Positions 60,097 to 64,000 of a stretch of 64,000 nucleotides of DNA are shown here, piece after piece; within the stretch, counting starts at the first letter, position 1; each line of letters begins with the position of its first letter. The stretch is taken from assembly GCA_036402075.1 (NCBI GenBank), contig DASWTP010000187.1:1-64000 (forward strand). Reading direction: 5' to 3'. The DNA is from Chryseosolibacter sp036402075 (GTDB taxonomy: Bacteria > Bacteroidota > Bacteroidia > Cytophagales > Cyclobacteriaceae). A program made the translations under genes and the position numbers. Under the pieces are notes generated by a model. The model made no database searches. It was given only the letters and a program-made list of their open reading frames with translations, and had not been told where the DNA came from.

Positions 60097-61023
60097 ATGT
60101 CACTAGCAGTCCAACACCTCACAAAGATCTACGGCTCACAGAAAGCGGTGAGCAATGTAACTTTCTCCGTTTCGCGTGGTGAAATAGTTGGATTCCTCGG
60201 GCCGAACGGTGCCGGCAAATCCACTACGATGAAAATTGCCACGAGCTACATTCCCCCCACGGGAGGCCGTGTGCTGGTGGAGGGGTACGATTCGGCCGCC
60301 CAGCCCATGGATGTTAAGAAAGTGATCGGATATCTGCCGGAGCACAATCCCCTTTACCTCGATTTGTATGTGCATGAGTACCTGAACTTTTCAGGTAAGC
60401 TATATGGCATGAAGGGCTCAACACTAAAAAAGCGCGTAGGGGAGATGGTGGAACGTTGCGGACTGGGTGAGGAGCAAAACAAGAAAATTGAATCGCTCTC
60501 AAAAGGATATCGCCAGCGTGTAGGATTGGCCCAGGCGCTGCTTCACGATCCCACCGTATTGATTCTTGACGAACCTACGACCGGGCTCGATCCCAATCAA
60601 ATTCTGGAGATCCGGGCGCTGATCCGTGATATCAGTAGAGACAAAACCGTGATCTTCTCCACGCACATTATGCAGGAGGTAGAGGCGCTCTGCGACCGCG
60701 TGGTGGTGATTAACAAAGGAGAAATTGTTGCAGACGACACCGTACAGAACCTGAAGCTCACTGCAGGTGCCTCGACTATCGTGATCATTGACTTTGAAGT
60801 TGATGTTGACCAATCGCTGCTCGCAAGACTGAGGGGCGTTACGAAAGTAGAAAAGGCTTCGACTGCGCCTACTCACCAGTACAAACTTTATTCCGACAGC
60901 GGTATTGACCTCAGGCCGGAAATCTTTCGATTTGCAGCAGACAACAATCTTTCGCTGGTCGGCCTTAAACAGGCTGAGGGTTCGCTTGAAAGTATCTTCC
61001 ACAGCCTGACGCAGAAATCCTAA
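60097..61023 (+). CDS. gldA: Gliding-motility ABC transporter ATPase GldA
   Basis: This is a 308-residue ABC ATPase. It has Walker A GPNGAGKSTTM (about 36-46), the Q-loop region YLPEHNPLY, the signature SLSKGYRQRVGLAQAL, Walker B VLILDEPTTGLD and the switch His STHIMQEVEALCD. The ATPase is followed by a C-terminal extension of about 75 residues typical of GldA. With GldF and GldG it forms an inner-membrane ABC exporter needed for gliding in Flavobacterium johnsoniae; the transported substrate is not known. It is the only ABC ATPase in the window. gldF follows after 10 bp. Confidence 0.93.
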   Translation: MSLAVQHLTKIYGSQKAVSNVTFSVSRGEIVGFLGPNGAGKSTTMKIATSYIPPTGGRVLVEGYDSAAQPMDVKKVIGYLPEHNPLYLDLYVHEYLNFSGKLYGMKGSTLKKRVGEMVERCGLGEEQNKKIESLSKGYRQRVGLAQALLHDPTVLILDEPTTGLDPNQILEIRALIRDISRDKTVIFSTHIMQEVEALCDRVVVINKGEIVADDTVQNLKLTAGASTIVIIDFEVDVDQSLLARLRGVTKVEKASTAPTHQYKLYSDSGIDLRPEIFRFAADNNLSLVGLKQAEGSLESIFHSLTQKS

Positions 61024-61033
61024 CTCCCCCGGC

Positions 61034-61762
61034 ATGCTCCAAATCCTAGCTAAAGAATTCAGCAGCTTCTTAAATTCGCTCATCGCCTACATTGTGATGG
61101 GCGTGTTTTTAACCGCGATCGGTTTGCTGATGTGGGTGTTTCCGGAAACGTCTGTACTCGACTATGGTTATGCCGATATGTTCACGCTCTTCTCGCTGGG
61201 GCCATACGTTTTCATCTTTCTGATACCTGCCATCACGATGAGAAGTTTTGCAGAAGAAAAGAAAGGCGGCACACTTGAAATACTGTTCACAAAACCGGTT
61301 TCCGACTGGGAAATAATCCTGGGCAAGTACTTCGCATGTTTATTACTCGTTGTGCTAACGCTCGTCCCGACTCTGGTTTACTATTTCTCCATCTCAGCCC
61401 TGGGAAATCCTGCGGGGAATATCGATACCCCCGGGGTGATTGGCTCGTACATCGGCCTGATCTTTCTTGCCGGTGCCTTCAGCGCCATCGGTGTTTTCGC
61501 CTCGTCAATCACGCCAAACCAGATCGTAGCCTTCATTCTTGCTGCCTTTCTTTCATATCTTCTTTTTGCTGGCTTTGAATCGCTGGCCATGCTCAACGTC
61601 TGGTCATCAAGCGCGCTGATGATTAAACAGCTCGGCCTTATGTACCATTACGATTCGCTTGGCAAGGGATTGATCGATTCGCGAGACCTTATTTATTTCG
61701 TCAGCGTAATCGCCCTTATTCTGTTGGTGACACGAATAAACCTGGGAACACGCACATGGTGA
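61034..61762 (+). CDS. gldF: Gliding-motility ABC transporter permease GldF
   Basis: This is a 242-residue membrane permease of the ABC2 type with six hydrophobic segments, at about 15-35, 52-72, 100-125, 135-155, 160-185 and 215-235. The segment MRSFAEEKKGGTLEILFTKPVSDW, a cytoplasmic loop contacting the ATPase, is typical of this family. It ends RINLGTRTW and overlaps gldG by 7 bp. It is the membrane partner of gldA, 10 bp upstream. Confidence 0.93.
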   Translation: MLQILAKEFSSFLNSLIAYIVMGVFLTAIGLLMWVFPETSVLDYGYADMFTLFSLGPYVFIFLIPAITMRSFAEEKKGGTLEILFTKPVSDWEIILGKYFACLLLVVLTLVPTLVYYFSISALGNPAGNIDTPGVIGSYIGLIFLAGAFSAIGVFASSITPNQIVAFILAAFLSYLLFAGFESLAMLNVWSSSALMIKQLGLMYHYDSLGKGLIDSRDLIYFVSVIALILLVTRINLGTRTW

Positions 61763-63438
61763 ATCTGAAGACTAAACGGGCCGGGGATTTCCTGTTGCTG
61801 ATGAACGGTGTAGTTCTTATCGTTCTTATCAACCTGCTTTCGTCCAAATTTTTCTTCAGGCTTGACCTTACGGAAGAAAAACGCTTCCAGATCAAAGATC
61901 AGACAAAGGAAATGCTCAGCAAGCTTGAGGAAGACGTTTTCATTGAAGTTTACCTCGAGGGTGAACTGAACTCCGATTTTCGCAGGTTCAGGAATTCCAT
62001 CCGCGAAACACTCGAAGAATTCAGGATCCATTCCGACAACCGGGTGCAGTTTACCTTCACCGATCCCGCCACCGCGCAAAGCGAGAAAGCGCAGAACGAA
62101 TTCATGGCCGAGCTTGCATCGAAGGGAATTCAACCTACACGTGTGATTGACAACACTGACAACCAGCGGTCTGAAAAGCTTATTTTCCCGGGTGCGATTG
62201 TTTCCTACGGCAGCGCGGAACTCGGTGTCCATTTGTTAAAAGGTAACAGGGCATCCGCTCAGGTGGAAGAGATTAACCAATCGATAGAAGGCGTGGAGTA
62301 TGAACTTGCCAATGCCATTCAAAAACTTTCAAATGACGCTCCCGCGAAAGTTGGCTGGGTAACAGGCCACGATGAGTTGGATGGAATGTCCGCGTACAGC
62401 CTTCAAACTGCCATTTCCGAAAACTACACATTTGAAACCGTCCAGCTTGGCAATGAACAGGTGCGCGAGTGCGATGCGCTTGTTATTGCCAAACCGATCA
62501 AACCATTTTCAGAACTGGAAAAATTTCATCTCGACCAGTTTATCATGAACGGGGGAAAGGTGTTGTTCCTGATCGATCGTCTTGACGCCAATATGGACAG
62601 CGTGTCACAGCAGGCTTACCTCGCCTTCCCCTACGATGTAAAGCTTGATGATCAGCTTTTCAAATACGGTGTGCGGATCAACATGGACCTCGTGCAGGAT
62701 CGTGCTTCTGGTAAATACCCGATCGTTACAGGTCAATCCGGAACGCGCCCGCAGATTCAACTTATCGACTGGCCCTTTTTTCCATTGATCAATCAGTACG
62801 GAAAACATCCGATCACAAATAACCTTGATGCGGTTGTGTTGAAATTCGCGAGCAGTATCGACACGGTCAAGGCGCCAGGTATTAAAAAAACCGTGTTGCT
62901 TCACAGCTCGGCATTGTCGCGAACGCTCACCGCCCCGGTGAATGTGAGTATTCAGCGACTCTTCGACCAGACTGCACCCCAGAATTTTTCGCAACAAAAC
63001 ATCCCGCTTGCGTACTTGCTGGAAGGCAAATTCACCTCGCTTTATAAAAATCGTTTTTTGCCTGACGGGGCACCTCAGCAGTCATTTATCGCAGATGGGA
63101 GGGACGCGAAGATCATTGTTGTCTCCGATGGCGACCTTGCTGCCAATGTGGTGAACCCACGAACACGGCAGCCTCAGGCGCTGGGCTTCGACCCGTTTAC
63201 AAATACAACGTTTGCTTCGCGCGACTTACTGCTCAACATGCTTGCCCATCTCACCAATGAGAATGGGCTCATCCAGGTGCGCAGCAAGGAAATCAAGATT
63301 CGTCCGCTCGACAAAGACAAGGTTGTTGCCGAGCGAACGAAGTGGCAGCTGATCAATATCGGTCTGCCGTTGCTCGTCATTGTCGGCTTTGGGCTTGTGC
63401 GCTCATTTATTAGAAAGAAACAGTATGCTAGCTTCTGA
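61756..63438 (+). CDS. gldG: Gliding-motility ABC transporter subunit GldG
   Basis: This is a 560-residue protein with an N-terminal transmembrane helix (FLLLMNGVVLIVLINLL, about 12-30), a long extracytoplasmic region of the GldG/ABC_transp_aux type (about 35-510, with FRLDLTEEKRFQIKDQTKEM and WVTGHDELDGMSAYSLQ) and a C-terminal helix (LINIGLPLLVIVGFGLV) followed by a basic tail. Length and layout match GldG. It starts inside the end of gldF, and the following DUF4340 gene starts inside its own 3' end. Confidence 0.93.
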   Translation: MVNLKTKRAGDFLLLMNGVVLIVLINLLSSKFFFRLDLTEEKRFQIKDQTKEMLSKLEEDVFIEVYLEGELNSDFRRFRNSIRETLEEFRIHSDNRVQFTFTDPATAQSEKAQNEFMAELASKGIQPTRVIDNTDNQRSEKLIFPGAIVSYGSAELGVHLLKGNRASAQVEEINQSIEGVEYELANAIQKLSNDAPAKVGWVTGHDELDGMSAYSLQTAISENYTFETVQLGNEQVRECDALVIAKPIKPFSELEKFHLDQFIMNGGKVLFLIDRLDANMDSVSQQAYLAFPYDVKLDDQLFKYGVRINMDLVQDRASGKYPIVTGQSGTRPQIQLIDWPFFPLINQYGKHPITNNLDAVVLKFASSIDTVKAPGIKKTVLLHSSALSRTLTAPVNVSIQRLFDQTAPQNFSQQNIPLAYLLEGKFTSLYKNRFLPDGAPQQSFIADGRDAKIIVVSDGDLAANVVNPRTRQPQALGFDPFTNTTFASRDLLLNMLAHLTNENGLIQVRSKEIKIRPLDKDKVVAERTKWQLINIGLPLLVIVGFGLVRSFIRKKQYASF

Positions 63439-64000
63439 AATTCAGGAACGCAAAAATCGGAAAAGCCTGATCGTTCTGGTCGTGTTGGTTGTGGCAACCG
63501 TGGCAGCCTTCTTCGTGGTGAGGCAAAAGAACCGCGTGACAGTTGATAAGAATTTTTTTAGGACTGTCGACCTCGAGTCGATTGATAAGATCCGGATCGA
63601 GAATCTGCGCGATACGATTGAACTGACGTTCGAGAATTCACGCTGGCGGGTAAACAACCGATATCCGGCTGACCGCAGCCTTGTGACATTATTTTTTGCC
63701 ACATTGAAGCAGGCCGAACCAAAGCGTGAAATGACCGCAGGCATTACTGACTCGGTTCGGGCGTCTGCCAGTAACGTTGTATTGTATTCGGGGGCAGAGG
63801 TGGTTCAAAATTTTGTCGCCTTCGGCAATGCATCCAGGACGCAGTCATTCTTCCAGGACCCAAAGTCGGGGCGAAATTTTCTGATGACCATTCCGGGCTA
63901 CCGGGTTTATGTCTCCGGTATCTTCGAACTGACAACGGGGGGGTGGCGCGATAAGATGGTTTTTGGAACATTCAACTGGCGCAACTTTCAAAGCCTCGAG
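63425..64000 (+). CDS. DUF4340-domain membrane protein, N-terminal part (3' truncated by window)
   Basis: An ATG at 63425, 14 bp before the end of gldG and in another frame, opens a frame that runs to the last base of the window (192 codons, no stop). It starts MLASEIQERKNRKSLIVL, has one transmembrane helix (LIVLVVLVVATVAAFFVV, about 15-32), then DLESIDKIRIENLRDTIELTFE, NSRWRVNNRYPADRSLV and FVAFGNASRTQSF, which is the DUF4340 pattern. DUF4340 proteins follow GldG/ABC auxiliary genes in many bacteria, so this belongs to the gld transporter unit. Confidence 0.9.
   Translation, partial: MLASEIQERKNRKSLIVLVVLVVATVAAFFVVRQKNRVTVDKNFFRTVDLESIDKIRIENLRDTIELTFENSRWRVNNRYPADRSLVTLFFATLKQAEPKREMTAGITDSVRASASNVVLYSGAEVVQNFVAFGNASRTQSFFQDPKSGRNFLMTIPGYRVYVSGIFELTTGGWRDKMVFGTFNWRNFQSLE

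Noticed and set aside
61693..62232. Antisense ORF of 179 codons opposite gldF/gldG
   Set aside because: Both sense genes are clearly recognised, and the antisense frame has no motif or promoter.

Overview
The window is chromosomal DNA of a Bacteroidota bacterium, most likely a Cytophagales member (Chryseolinea/Ohtaekwangia-like; the genus is inference). Supporting signs are a SusD-family C-terminus, a VCBS/ASPIC giant lipoprotein, gliding genes gldA-gldF-gldG, DUF6377 and DUF2807 proteins, and promoter -7 boxes of the TAnnTTTG type, with no purine-rich Shine-Dalgarno signal driving start choice. No rRNA, tRNA, transposase or CRISPR array was seen.

Layout. 1-4.5 kb: end of a SusD gene, a terminator, and a 1183-residue VCBS/ASPIC lipoprotein that converges on a small secreted protein. 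4.5-7 kb: a YecE-type protein, then a regulator/membrane protein/secreted protein operon with palindromic operator-like sites. 7-12.8 kb: riboflavin synthase, a PAP2 phosphatase translationally coupled to a histidine kinase, a CtlX-like hydrolase, and a flavoprotein that has lost both redox cysteines. 12.8-20 kb: the complete histidine operon (hisG-D-C-B-H-A-F-IE) on the minus strand. It is preceded by a 25-codon leader ORF with five consecutive His codons and an 11-bp hairpin terminator, a classic attenuator. 20-22 kb: a TPR lipoprotein, a 30-residue membrane mini-protein and an NTF2-like protein.

22-49.5 kb is dominated by eight paralogous MacB/FtsX-type ABC permeases of about 800 residues (called P1-P8 here), all on the minus strand and arranged as four head-to-tail pairs (P2-P1, P4-P3, P6-P5, P8-P7). 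No ABC ATPase or periplasmic adaptor lies among them. The lead genes share upstream signals: an AACCTCRTTT box 68-71 nt before the start of P2, P4 and P8, and a -24/-12-like motif 26-30 nt before the start of P2, P6 and P8. Between the pairs lie an acidic low-complexity protein, a membrane-bound DUF6377 regulator divergent from P4, a beta-rich protein, a secreted esterase, a squalene-cyclase-like toroid protein and a DUF2807 protein.

49.7-60 kb: kup and a type II NADH dehydrogenase, a coiled-coil lipoprotein, a CNNM/HlyC-type protein, corA, a polyprenyl diphosphate synthase, an unknown protein and a thioredoxin-like protein. Two related inverted-repeat elements flank the corA/prenyl synthase pair. 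60-64 kb: gldA-gldF-gldG and the start of a DUF4340 gene that runs off the window. Several intergenic spaces carry short direct repeats, some with a strict 7-nt period.
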